Shown here piece by piece: positions 23,068 to 31,897 of a stretch of 32,503 bases of DNA. The notes under the pieces were generated by a model that saw only the letters and a list, made by a program, of their open reading frames with translations, made no database searches and was not told the origin of the DNA. How positions within the stretch are numbered: the stretch's first letter is position 1; every line of letters starts with the position of its first letter. The stretch is from Verrucomicrobiota bacterium (GTDB lineage Bacteria; Verrucomicrobiota; Verrucomicrobiia; Limisphaerales; PALSA-1396), in contig JACQFP010000014.1 of the NCBI GenBank assembly GCA_016200005.1, forward strand, positions 1 to 32,503, in the 5' to 3' direction. Both the position numbers and the translations under genes were made by a program.

Positions 23068-23288
23068 GATTCGTGCAGGAGGTCGTCCACGAACGCTTCA
23101 CGCTGAGCTTCAGACATTGCGTCCCAGTCCAGACCTTTTGCCTTCGCGAGCCGGCGCATGTCCTGTTCGCCCTCGCGGGCCGCGGTCTGCCACCACTGAT
23201 CGCGCTCGGCATTGAGTTCCATTAGGACGCGCTGTTTGCTTTGTCGGGGAAGTTGCTTTACCAACTGGAGCACCTGTTCATCGGTCAT
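23064..23288 (-). CDS. antitoxin-like small protein (orphan)
   Basis: The 74-residue product (MTDEQVLQLVKQLPRQSKQR ... DDLLHES) is helical and acidic, with a tail rich in acidic residues, as in antitoxins paired with PIN-domain toxins. Its stop overlaps the start of a PIN-domain stub, supporting a former toxin-antitoxin pair. It is complete although its partner is not. No classical AbrB or ribbon-helix-helix DNA-binding domain is apparent, so autoregulation is uncertain. Confidence 0.6.
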   Translation of the reverse strand: MTDEQVLQLVKQLPRQSKQRVLMELNAERDQWWQTAAREGEQDMRRLAKAKGLDWDAMSEAQREAFVDDLLHES

Positions 23289-23354
23289 GCTGATATTGTG
23301 ACGCAGAATCGCCCTCGACTCAACCTTCCTTTTCGCGGCCTTTAAGGGTCCGCA

Positions 23355-24431
23355 TCACTTCCCGGCCAACTGCGGATGAAACCCCTGGCTCTTGACGCGG
23401 ATGCGGTAGAGGCTCTTGTCAATGGTAACGTAGAGCCGGTTGCTTTCGTCACCGATGCCGAATTCCACGTTGGCGGGGATGCCTTTCCAGTCCTCGAAAA
23501 GCCCGCTCTGGTTGGTCGGCCCGGTCGGAAGAAACGCCAACTCCTTGCCGGTGCGATCAATTACAAGAATGCCAGGACGGGCCAGGCTGCGGACAGCAAT
23601 GTAGATATTTCCCTGCGTATCGACCCGCATGCCATCACCACCATTTTCCTTGCCGAAATCCACAAGAGTCTTGCGCGGTCCATTTACCTTTCCCTCGTTG
23701 TCGAGCGGAAAAGCATAAATCTTCATCGCCCCGCGCTTCGGTTCGGGATCGTTTGGGGAAAGCCGGTTGCCGCCGTTGTTGTGATCAATGAGATAAAGCG
23801 TCCGCTGGTCCGGGCTGAGGGCGAGGCCGTTTGGTTTCTCTACTTCGCGAGTGATCTCGATGACGCTCCCATCCTTCTCGATGCGATACACGGCCTCGAT
23901 GGGCAATTCGCGCGGCTCGGTGCCACCGTAGCGAGGGTCGGTGAAATAGATTCTCCCTTTGAGGTCCACGCAAAGGTCGTTCGGGGAATTGAATCGCTTT
24001 CCCTGATAGCGATCAGCGACGACCACGCTCTGACCGGTCTTGAGATTCCAGCGCCTGATTGAACGGCTGCCTCCGTCGGCACCGTCAGCGGAGAGTATGT
24101 TTCCATTCTCGTCAAAGGTCAGCCCGTTTGACTTGCCAGAGTTGTCGGTGAACACGGTGGTCTTACGGGTCCGCGGGTCGAAACGGAGGATCATGCCGTT
24201 GTCTTTGCCGAAGGGCATGTCCGTGAAATAAATGCTACCGTCCGGCGCGACTGCGGGACCTTCGGTCAGGCCGCTGTTGAGTTTCACCTGTCGGGTGTGA
24301 ACCAATTCCAGTTCGGCGTCCTTGGGGAAGATCGGATTCTCGGCCGGTTCAGCCACCGTTGCTGCAACGCTGGCCATCACCACCAGACAGCCAGTGAGAA
24401 GTGCGGGTGTAATTTGATTTGATTTGTTCAT
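23355..24431 (-). CDS. secreted SMP-30/gluconolactonase-family protein
   Basis: The 358-residue protein has a signal peptide (hydrophobic about 8-27, cleavage near 'TVAEP') followed by the SMP-30/gluconolactonase six-bladed propeller. Typical motifs include 'LTEGPAVAPDGSIYFTDMP', 'SNGLTFDENGNILSADG', 'FNSPNDLCVDLKGRIYFTDP' and 'KPNGLALSPDQRTLYLID'. The E-G-P and N-D motifs are the metal-binding positions of the family, which hydrolyses sugar lactones. The start ATG lies in a 4-nt overlap with the DUF1501 stop (AAAGGAG just upstream), so it is the last gene of that operon. The substrate is unknown; secretion and neighbours suggest polysaccharide-derived sugars. Confidence 0.88.
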   Translation of the reverse strand: MNKSNQITPALLTGCLVVMASVAATVAEPAENPIFPKDAELELVHTRQVKLNSGLTEGPAVAPDGSIYFTDMPFGKDNGMILRFDPRTRKTTVFTDNSGKSNGLTFDENGNILSADGADGGSRSIRRWNLKTGQSVVVADRYQGKRFNSPNDLCVDLKGRIYFTDPRYGGTEPRELPIEAVYRIEKDGSVIEITREVEKPNGLALSPDQRTLYLIDHNNGGNRLSPNDPEPKRGAMKIYAFPLDNEGKVNGPRKTLVDFGKENGGDGMRVDTQGNIYIAVRSLARPGILVIDRTGKELAFLPTGPTNQSGLFEDWKGIPANVEFGIGDESNRLYVTIDKSLYRIRVKSQGFHPQLAGK

Positions 24432-25882
24432 GCTAATATCTCCTTTACGATTCGAGCTTCGTTCACGCCGGTCAGTTTTTCTTTCAGCCCGTGCTCCTCG
24501 ACAAACAGTTCGTCATGCCGCAACCCCATCAAGTGTAGCAGGGTGGCATGCCAGTCCGGAACGCTGACGCGATTCTCGACGGCAGCCAGGCCGAGTTCAT
24601 CCGTCGAGCCATACGTCGTGCCGCCTCTCACGCCGCCACCGGCGAGCCAGGAACAAAAGGCGTTCTTGTTGTGATCGCGTCCGGCTTTTTTTTCGTCCTT
24701 GTCCGCAGGCAGTTGGGCGATGGGCAGCCGGCCAAACTCACCGCCCCAAATCACCAGCGTCTCTTCCAGCAGTCCGCGCTGCTTCAAATCCTGAAGCAGC
24801 GCGGCAATCGGCAGGTCGGTGCGATCGCAGGCGGCCTTCATATCTTTCGCCAGACCCGTGTGGTTGTCCCAGATTTGTGCGTTGATGTAGAGCTGCACAA
24901 AGCGGACGCCGCGCTCCACCAGTCTCCGGGCAAACAAGCAACGTCGGCCGTAGGAGTCGGTCGGCTCGCGACCGATTCCATACATCTCCAGTGTCTGCGG
25001 GCTTTCCTGGGAAATGTCCAAGGCGTCGGTTGCCGACACTTGCATGCGGGCGGCCAGTTCGTAACTGGCGATGCGGGCGTCGAGGTTTGGTTGGCCGGGC
25101 CGTTGCCGCTTGTGCAGGTGGTCGAGCCGGTTCAGCAGGTCGCGTTGCATCTGGACAATTTCCGGGGGATCGTCGGTTTCGGGCCGCAGGTTGAGAACCG
25201 GCGAACCGGTGGAGCGGAAACGCGTGCCCTGATAGAGCGGCGGCAGGAATCCCGCCTGCCAGTTCTCCACTCCGTTTACCGGCAATCCCAGTGGATCGTC
25301 GAGCACGACGTAGGCCGGGAGATTCTGGCACTCGCTCCCCAAGCCGTACACCACCCACGAGCCGAACGTCGGATGCCCGGTGATCATACTCCCGGTTTGA
25401 ATAAGATACACCGCCGGCTCGTGCGTAATGTTCGTGGTGTAGAGGGAGCGAATGAGCGCGATTTTATCGACATGCCGCGTCAGGTGAGGCAGCGCGTCCG
25501 ACACCCACATACCGCACTGGCCGTGCTGCGCAAACTTGAACGGACTGCGCATAAGCGCGCCGGCGTCCTTGATGTTCTCGATCTCGCCCGCAATCTTGCT
25601 GGAATACGGTTCGCCGTGGTGCGCGTCGAGGGCGGGCTTGGGATCGAACAAATCCATCTGGCTCGGACCACCATTCATGAACAGGTGGATCACGGACTTC
25701 GCCTTGGCCGGAATGTGCGGCGGCCGAGGACTTAAATCTGAAACGACTCGCTTCTCGTCCGCCAAAAGATTCTGACCGAACAGGTGCAAGAGGGCGGCGC
25801 CTTGAATGCCGGCGCCCACGTGTTTGAAGAAACTCCGTCGGGTGAGCGGTCGCGAATTTGTAAGCAAGGTTTCGATTCGCAT
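24428..25882 (-). CDS. DUF1501 protein with Tat-type signal
   Basis: From the ATG at 25882 (GAGGCA before it) the protein has 484 residues. The N-terminus has a twin-arginine motif 'TRRSFFKHVG' and a hydrophobic stretch, implying folded export by Tat. Conserved family blocks include 'VIHLFMNGGPSQMDLFDPKP', 'IWGGEFGRLPIAQ' and 'GRDHNKNAFCSWLAGGGV'. DUF1501 proteins are sulfatase/phosphatase-like in fold and in planctomycetes and verrucomicrobia occur next to PSD1-DUF1549-DUF1553 proteins, as here. Activity not established. The stop overlaps the SMP-30 start, and the upstream DUF1553 stop is 8 bp before its ATG. Confidence 0.9.
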   Translation of the reverse strand: MRIETLLTNSRPLTRRSFFKHVGAGIQGAALLHLFGQNLLADEKRVVSDLSPRPPHIPAKAKSVIHLFMNGGPSQMDLFDPKPALDAHHGEPYSSKIAGEIENIKDAGALMRSPFKFAQHGQCGMWVSDALPHLTRHVDKIALIRSLYTTNITHEPAVYLIQTGSMITGHPTFGSWVVYGLGSECQNLPAYVVLDDPLGLPVNGVENWQAGFLPPLYQGTRFRSTGSPVLNLRPETDDPPEIVQMQRDLLNRLDHLHKRQRPGQPNLDARIASYELAARMQVSATDALDISQESPQTLEMYGIGREPTDSYGRRCLFARRLVERGVRFVQLYINAQIWDNHTGLAKDMKAACDRTDLPIAALLQDLKQRGLLEETLVIWGGEFGRLPIAQLPADKDEKKAGRDHNKNAFCSWLAGGGVRGGTTYGSTDELGLAAVENRVSVPDWHATLLHLMGLRHDELFVEEHGLKEKLTGVNEARIVKEILA

Positions 25883-25890
25883 GAGTTGCC

Positions 25891-28321
25891 TCAATCAATA
25901 TACAGGAACACGGCTGAATTCATTACTGTGTGGCAGAGCGTCGTCAACGCCTTTCGTGTGGCTTCTACCTCGGATGGCTTGCCCGCAGTCGCCAAGTTCT
26001 TGGTCCATTGCTCCGTCAATCTCGTCAGCATTTGCAGACAGGCTTGTCTTTCCTCGGCGCTGGGAGGCCGGCTGAGTGAGGTCCAATAGATTCGTTGCAC
26101 CTGCTGAGTCGGTTCATCTCCTGCAATACGAAGCACCTGATCCGCGAATTGTGCGGCCATCTCTCTCACCGCCGTGTCATTGAGAAGATGCAGGGCTTGC
26201 GGTGCGACCAGTGATTCACTCCGTTGCAAACAATTCGGATTCATGGCAGGCATATCGAAACTCTCCAGCAACGAAGGCGGCTGCTTGCGAAGCTGCTGCA
26301 CATAGACGCTGCGGCGCTTACCGGACAAGACCAATCCATCCGGGCGCGCTTTGACCGGCTCGGCTGGACCAAAGCGAGTTTCATCAAGCTGGCCTGCGAC
26401 CCACAGTAGCGAATCGCGCAGTTCCTCCGCCTCCATCCGGCGCAGCGGCATCCGCGATAACAGACGATTGCCCGGATCGAACTGTTCCTGTCGCGGCGTG
26501 ACTGTTGAGGATTGTCTATAGGTACTGGAGGTCATCATCAACCGGTGCATCGCTTTCACGCTCCAGCCTTGGCTGACAAATTCCCGGGCCAGCCAATCGA
26601 GGAGTTCCGGGTAGGTTGGCTTGTCTCCCATCTTTCCGAAATTGCCGAGACTGCGAACGAGGCCCTGACCAAAGTGGTGGCTCCAAATTCGATTGACCAT
26701 AACTCGCGCGGTCAACGGATTATCGGGCTGAGTGAGCCAGCGTGCTAAGGCGAGACGCCGGCCAGTGGATGTCGCACCCGGCCAAGGCGGCTTGATCTCG
26801 AATGGCGTCCGGCCATCGGTCAGTACCGCGGGCACACCAGGCTGGACCGGCTGACCGGCGTTGAGGTAGTTACCCCGGCGATAGAGATACGTCTGGGAAG
26901 ATGCTCCCCGATCCCAGAGGGCCATGATGCGCGGCTCGGGCTGCCGCCGGGCTTCGAGTTCCTTGATTTGCTTGTCGGTGTTGGTCGTTTGGGGAGCGGC
27001 CTTCAGCGCGGCTATCTTTTCTTGAATCTCGCCGTTGTGTTTTTGCCAACGTTGTCGTTCGGCAGTGGTGACGTAGGGCAGGTAGCGTTCGCCGAGTCCC
27101 GCGCTGACCGCGCCACCAAAGCCGTTAAGCTCCGGCTTGAGCCAGTCATGTTCGTCGTAGGCCCCTTTGAAAATCGCCAGCAGGCGGTAATAATCGCGCT
27201 GCGGAATCGGATCAAATTTGTGATTGTGACAACGGGCGCACTTGAACGTCAGGCCCATCACGCCCGAGCCGAGCACATCGATCGCATCGGCCATGACTTC
27301 GAGCCGGTCGGGGACGAAGCCGGTCAAGTTCGCCCACGTCGGGTCGGGGGGCCATGCGCAGGAAGGCGGTCGCGACCAGGTTGTCCTCGATCTCCTGAGT
27401 GATCTCCGTCGCGTGCTCGTAATCCGCCAACTCGTCGCCCGCGAGTTGTTCGAGAAGAAAGCGGTCGTACCGTTTGTCCGCGTTGAAAGAGCGAATCACG
27501 TAATCGCGGTAGCGCCAGGCGAAGGGTCGGGGAAGGTGCTGCTCGCGCCGCCCTTCGCAATCGGCGTAGCCAGCGACATCCAGCCAGTGTCTTCCCCAGC
27601 GCTCACCGTAACGTGGTGACGCGAGCAGCCGATCAATCAGCTTGTCGTAGGCGTCCGGGCTTTTGTCTCCTAGGAACGCTTCGGCATCGGACGGTTCCGG
27701 CGGTAATCCGGTCAAATCAAACGTAGCCCGGCGCAGCAGCACGAGACGATCTGCTTCGGGCGACAGCGACAAACCTTTCTCCTCCAACTTCTGGAGCACG
27801 AAGGCATCTATGGGATTGCGAACCCGGTTTGAATGCGACACGCGGGGAATCTCCACCGCTTGCGGTGGACGAAAAGACCAAAACTCCCGATCTTCTTTGT
27901 GGATGAGTGGATCAGCGAGTGTGCCCGCCACATCGGGTTCATCGGGAACTTCCGGCGCTCCAAGCTCAATCCAGCGGGTAAGCTTCTTGAGCTCGTCGGA
28001 TTCCATCGGTTTTACCATTGCTTCGATCAGGCGCGGCTGGGGAGGGCACTCTCCGGCACGAACGCGTTTGAGCATCAGACTCTCCTCCGGCTTGCCGGGA
28101 ATGAGGGCCGGCCCGGACTTGCCTCTGCGCATCATGGACGCGCGATTGCGCAAATCGAGTTCCCCTTCCTGCTTCCGCGCGCCGTGGCAAACCACGCAGC
28201 GCAGAAGCAGAATGGGTACGATGTCATGTTGCGTCACGTCGGGCTGGACTGAATTTGGTTCCGCCGCGATCAACATCTCGGCCAGGAACAAGAACGTAAG
28301 CGATGAAGACGCCCGAATCAT
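25891..28321 (-). pseudogene. PSD1-DUF1549-DUF1553 protein, split by a single-base frameshift
   Basis: Two frames together make one family member of about 810 residues. The first half (28321 to about 27350) has a signal peptide, a PSD1 cytochrome-like heme site 'CVVCHGARKQEGELDL' and DUF1549 ('DAFVLQKLEEKGL', 'LLASPRYGERWGRHWLDVA'). The second half (to 25891) has 'FKCARCHNHKFDPIPQRDYY', then DUF1553 ('RLALARWLTQPDNPLTARVM', 'NRIWSHHFGQGLVRSLGNFG'). The join is at a G6 run on the plus strand (27346-27351); five bases there would restore the frame. These proteins are probably electron-carrying or sugar-processing outer proteins of unknown function. The frameshift may be a sequencing error. Confidence 0.8.
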
Positions 28322-28386
28322 AGTGGTCTCATTCACAACCGGAAAGATCCCAGTAGTGATAGGAGTAAGAGGGTGGTCGCGCTTGG

Positions 28387-28443
28387 TTTGTTTTCAAGTT
28401 ATGAGCCATCATTCATTCTCCTCCCATTAACAGTCAAGCCTAC
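28387..28443 (-). repeat. leader-like repeat, copy B (upstream of the PSD1-DUF1549 gene)
   Basis: The minus strand reads AGGCTTGACTGTTAATGGGA, then GGAGAATGAATGATGGCTCA. It starts right at the DUF1349 stop codon and ends about 65 bp before the DUF1549 start. It is the partner of copy A at 18556-18618. A leader frame MMAHNLKTNQARPPSYSYHY... runs from it into the start of the next gene. Confidence 0.6.
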
Positions 28444-29066
28444 GGACGAACGACGTTCAAGAAATGAAACTCCGCGCGAAAGCCACCACCTTTCGGACTG
28501 CATGCGTAGAGACCAACTAGCAGCGGCGCACCATCCTCGACGTGCAGATGCGCGATTCTCATCAAACTCCAGTCGGCCTGTGCGTCGGGGGCGAACTCAA
28601 CGATGAAGTCCGAGGACTCCTTGCGAATCCGCAGGCAGACTTCATTCCGTTCGCACGGAAAATCCTGCACCGACCAGTCCGAGAAGCCGTGGTTTGTTAC
28701 CACTACACCGAGTCTTGCCGGGCCTTGCGGTTCATATTCGACTGCGGTCTTCAACCAACACAACGGTCCGACCCGGATCATCAACCCGGCCTGGTCGTAC
28801 TGGTGCGCCGGCTGAAAGCGCACTTTCGTGGTCATCGTGAAATCGCCGGTTATTTTGGTGAAGAGAAAGTGGCCGTTGTCCTTTCGGAATCCATAGTGAG
28901 TTTCCTGCCAGAAGTCGGTATCTGCGGCTGGTTGCACCACGAGCACGGGAAGCGACGATTCCACAGTCCAGACTGGTGGTGGATTCAGCCAGCGCAGCCG
29001 CGCATCCAGCGAGGGCTGATTGAAACGCTCGTCCAGGATGGTTTTTGATGGATCGTCCGGTCGCAC
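28440..29066 (-). CDS. DUF1349 family protein (concanavalin-like fold)
   Basis: The product is about 208 residues from a GTG at 29066, a choice that fits family length; the longer frame runs antisense into the sialidase gene and should be ignored. Key blocks are 'KTILDERFNQPSLDARLRW', 'DFWQETHYGFRKDNGHFLF', 'GDFTMTTKVRFQPAHQYDQA', 'GLMIRVGPLCWLKTAVEYEP' and 'RIAHLHVEDGAPLLVGLYAC'. DUF1349 proteins adopt a lectin-like beta-sandwich and bind or act near glycans; activity is not established. It directly follows the sialidase-like gene and precedes the PSD1-DUF1549-DUF1553 gene in the same direction, forming part of a glycan-related cluster. The start is uncertain. Confidence 0.75.
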   Translation of the reverse strand: MRPDDPSKTILDERFNQPSLDARLRWLNPPPVWTVESSLPVLVVQPAADTDFWQETHYGFRKDNGHFLFTKITGDFTMTTKVRFQPAHQYDQAGLMIRVGPLCWLKTAVEYEPQGPARLGVVVTNHGFSDWSVQDFPCERNEVCLRIRKESSDFIVEFAPDAQADWSLMRIAHLHVEDGAPLLVGLYACSPKGGGFRAEFHFLNVVRP

Positions 29067-29088
29067 TCCGAAAGAAAAGTTTTCTGGC

Positions 29089-30255
29089 TTAGCGACTGGG
29101 CGACCAGATGGTGGCGGTGATGTACCGTTCTGGTCCGCTCTTCGCGTCCCAAAAGTAATAGATGGTGACAACCTTTCCATCCGGGCGTTGCACGCTGCGC
29201 GGATAACCGAGATCGCGGCCGCCGCCGTCGTCGCGCAAGGTGATCGGCTCGTTCCAAATCTTGCCTGCGTCACTGCTGAGACGGGCGAACATTCCGAACG
29301 GTTTCGCCCGATGTCCATAGGTCAGACAAAGCCGGCCATCGGCGAGTTTGAGAAGATGCGGCGGATTTCCCTCCCCGGTGTTCGCTACCGGGTCGTCAAG
29401 TTGCGACCATGATGCACCGTTGTCCGAAGACTTCCATGCCTCGATCCATGCTTTTCGTTTGCCTTCCTCGGCGCCGCGACGAATCGTGGTCAGAAGTTCG
29501 CGGTCGGAAAGGCGCACGGTCGAGGGCATGATCGAATATCCCTTTGGCTCTGGCCCAATGTAGGAAACAAACTGCCACGATTTTCCACCGTCGGTGGTTC
29601 GGCCGCAGATCGGCCGCCCTTCGCGGTTGTTCGTTTTGGACGCAGTCAGAAAGACCATGCAATCCTGTTTAACGTTGATGAGGTAATCGGTGCGCGCGGC
29701 GATTCCTTTCTGATCGAACAAGGGCAGGCGAAACGGACCTTTCCAACTGTGACCACGGTCGTAGGAATAGTAGAAGCGCGAGATGCCGGTATCGACGCCG
29801 GCCATCCGACACGTCATGGCAAAGTCTGGATGGGTGAAATCGATTCCGCCCGGACACTCCACCGGCTCTGGTTCGGTGAATTCGGCCGACACGGTGCCAT
29901 GACGCATTCCCGCAGTGCCAACCAACACGTGCTGCTTCGCCGGATGTTCGATGGACCAAGTCCTGCCGCCATCCAGACTGCGGGCGAGTACGTGTTCTTC
30001 CGGTTTCTCGCGATCAATGTTGTGTCGCTCAGGGCCGAGATCCTTATAATAGCCGGTGCTGAAGCCGACGAGGATCTCATTTCCCCACGACCAGATGCCG
30101 TGGTTGGCCGGCCAGCCGCCGAAGCGGCCAGGTTCACGATAGACCATCACGTGTTCGACTGCAGGGGATTTGGTTTGCGCGTCGGCGTTGGTGGTGGCGA
30201 TTGCGGACAGAACCAGCAACAAAGCGCGCGTCGGAGATTTTCTCAAGAACGGCAT
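29089..30255 (-). CDS. secreted sialidase-like (BNR/Asp-box) protein
   Basis: The 388-residue protein has a signal peptide (residues 1-26) and a six-bladed propeller marked by at least five Asp-box repeats: 'SLDGGRTWS', 'SYDRGHSWKG', 'TTDGGKSWQ', 'SSDNGASWS' and 'SSDAGKIWN'. It has the arrangement of bacterial exo-sialidases and related glycosidases. The arginine triad and tyrosine nucleophile cannot be assigned with confidence, so the sugar released is uncertain. It begins the minus-strand set that continues with DUF1349, PSD1-DUF1549-DUF1553, DUF1501 and SMP-30, implying secreted glycan breakdown. Confidence 0.85.
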   Translation of the reverse strand: MPFLRKSPTRALLLVLSAIATTNADAQTKSPAVEHVMVYREPGRFGGWPANHGIWSWGNEILVGFSTGYYKDLGPERHNIDREKPEEHVLARSLDGGRTWSIEHPAKQHVLVGTAGMRHGTVSAEFTEPEPVECPGGIDFTHPDFAMTCRMAGVDTGISRFYYSYDRGHSWKGPFRLPLFDQKGIAARTDYLINVKQDCMVFLTASKTNNREGRPICGRTTDGGKSWQFVSYIGPEPKGYSIMPSTVRLSDRELLTTIRRGAEEGKRKAWIEAWKSSDNGASWSQLDDPVANTGEGNPPHLLKLADGRLCLTYGHRAKPFGMFARLSSDAGKIWNEPITLRDDGGGRDLGYPRSVQRPDGKVVTIYYFWDAKSGPERYITATIWSPSR

Positions 30256-30273
30256 CGCTGGCTGAACTCTTGG

Positions 30274-31326
30274 CTAGGAGCGGGCGGCTTGGCGCTGCTG
30301 TCGGCGCAGCGTTCTAAGGTGGGCGTAGCCGACCAGTTTCCGCCGCCGCTCATCCCAGAGCCGAAACGTGAAGGATTTGAAACTGGAGAACAACGTCACG
30401 GGCTTCACAGATTGAAACAGCGGCTCGGCCTTATGACATTTTTCCAGATGATAATTCGGAATGCGCGGGCTTAGGTGATGGATGTGGTGGAACCCGATGT
30501 TGCCCGAGAACCATTGCAGCAGCTTGGGCAGTTTGTAAAAGGAACTGCCTTGCAAAGCCGCCTTCGCGTAATCCCATTCCTCGCCGCGTTCCCAATAGAC
30601 TCCATCGAACTGATGCTGCACATAAAACAACCACACGCCCGCCGAACCTGCCACCATCAAAACCGTCAACTGAATGATCAGGTACGCCTTGAGACCGAAA
30701 ATCCAGATCAACCCCACGGCCATCAAGCCCACCGCCAGATTCGTCAGATACACCGAATAACGCTCACGGATCGGCGCCTTGGGTTTGGGAATCCGGTTGA
30801 TTCCCAGAAACAGAACCATTGGTGCGATGACAAACAACACCACCGGGTTGCGCGCCAGCCGATACGCGAACCGCCGCCAGCGCGATGACTCCAGATATTC
30901 CTGCACCGTCAACGTCCAGATATCGCCCGTGCCGCGCCGGTCCAAATCGCCCGAACTGGAATGGTGGATGGCATGTTCCCAGCGCCAATGATAATACGGC
31001 GTGAACGTCAACACCCCGGTGATCGCACCGAGAATGTGATTGGCCTTCTGCGACTTGAAAAATGAACCATGCCCGCAGTCGTGGTGAATGATGAACAGTC
31101 GCACCATGAATCCGCCCGCCAGGATGGCCAGCGGGATCACGAGCCAGTAGGACACCGCCAGACAGAGGTACATCAGATACCAGAGGGCGGCATACGGCAC
31201 GAGCGTGTTGACGATTTGCCAGACGCCGCGAGAGATCGACGGCTTCTGGTAGCGAGCCACTATCTGTTTCCACGCCGAAGTGTTTGTCTGGCCTTCGCTT
31301 TTCTTTGAAAGTGAATCCTTCATCAT
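30274..31326 (-). CDS. membrane fatty acid desaturase
   Basis: The 350-residue protein has the three histidine boxes of integral-membrane fatty acid desaturases: HDCGH (residues 82-86), HAIHH (118-122) and HHIHH (about 276-280). Four to six hydrophobic helices surround them. Spacing and the 'HHDCGHGSFF' sequence resemble acyl-lipid delta-12/omega-6-type desaturases. The enzyme inserts a double bond into membrane lipid acyl chains using a di-iron centre and O2. Two adjacent ATGs at the start make the first residue ambiguous. The gene is not clearly part of the downstream sialidase operon despite the 18-bp gap; both are on the same strand. Confidence 0.92.
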   Translation of the reverse strand: MMKDSLSKKSEGQTNTSAWKQIVARYQKPSISRGVWQIVNTLVPYAALWYLMYLCLAVSYWLVIPLAILAGGFMVRLFIIHHDCGHGSFFKSQKANHILGAITGVLTFTPYYHWRWEHAIHHSSSGDLDRRGTGDIWTLTVQEYLESSRWRRFAYRLARNPVVLFVIAPMVLFLGINRIPKPKAPIRERYSVYLTNLAVGLMAVGLIWIFGLKAYLIIQLTVLMVAGSAGVWLFYVQHQFDGVYWERGEEWDYAKAALQGSSFYKLPKLLQWFSGNIGFHHIHHLSPRIPNYHLEKCHKAEPLFQSVKPVTLFSSFKSFTFRLWDERRRKLVGYAHLRTLRRQQRQAARS

Positions 31327-31897
31327 AATTTTGTGTTCTTCAGAATCATCTCGCCCCTTGCAGCCTGGGCCGCGGTTACTCCAAGGAGCGAGCAGATCGG
31401 AGTCCGTTCCTGGAAGCGTGCCGTCTGGGTGAGGCTACATCCGAATCGTGAACAGAGCAACACCCAAAGACAAGCAATCTTTTGAATCGATTTGTCCTCA
31501 ATCGCGGTTTGCAACTGCAAACGTCCCTGCTACAAGTCTTCCGCCCTTTTACCAGGTACGCTTTCGGGCACATTCCCAAAATCAGGACAACGGGTGCACA
31601 CAAAAATCGGGAGCTCAAAATCTGATGCCTACCTGACCGAAGAATCCTGCAAATTCCCTCAGCAGCGGGGGGGTGACTCCCAGATATCGGGTCCGCAAGT
31701 GGCAGTTGACACCGCTCCGATCTTCAACTGCTTCGTAAAATCTCGTTGTCAGATACTTGGTAAATGGCAGCACTTCCGGTCGATGATTTGATTTCAACAT
31801 CTCCGCCGGGCCTAGCCGCACAATACCGGCCGCAACCAACCTCCAAGGAGCGAGGGCCACCGAGGTCAAACCCTGTTTTTGAGCGTCGAGCGTGCGC
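31327..31897. other. region without a recognised gene
   Basis: A minus-strand frame at 31615-31869 ends 'FAGFFGQVGIRF', which has the terminal aromatic pattern of outer-membrane barrels, but nothing else in it is recognisable. The phrase CTCCAAGGAGCGAG occurs twice (about 31379 and 31840). I see no other gene. Confidence 0.35.

Noticed and set aside
24548-25735. 395-residue plus-strand frame opposite DUF1501
   Set aside because: The minus-strand DUF1501 protein is unmistakable; the plus frame is a shadow without motifs.
29749-30474. 241-residue plus-strand frame opposite the sialidase-like gene
   Set aside because: It spans the end of one minus-strand gene and the start of another and shows no domain.
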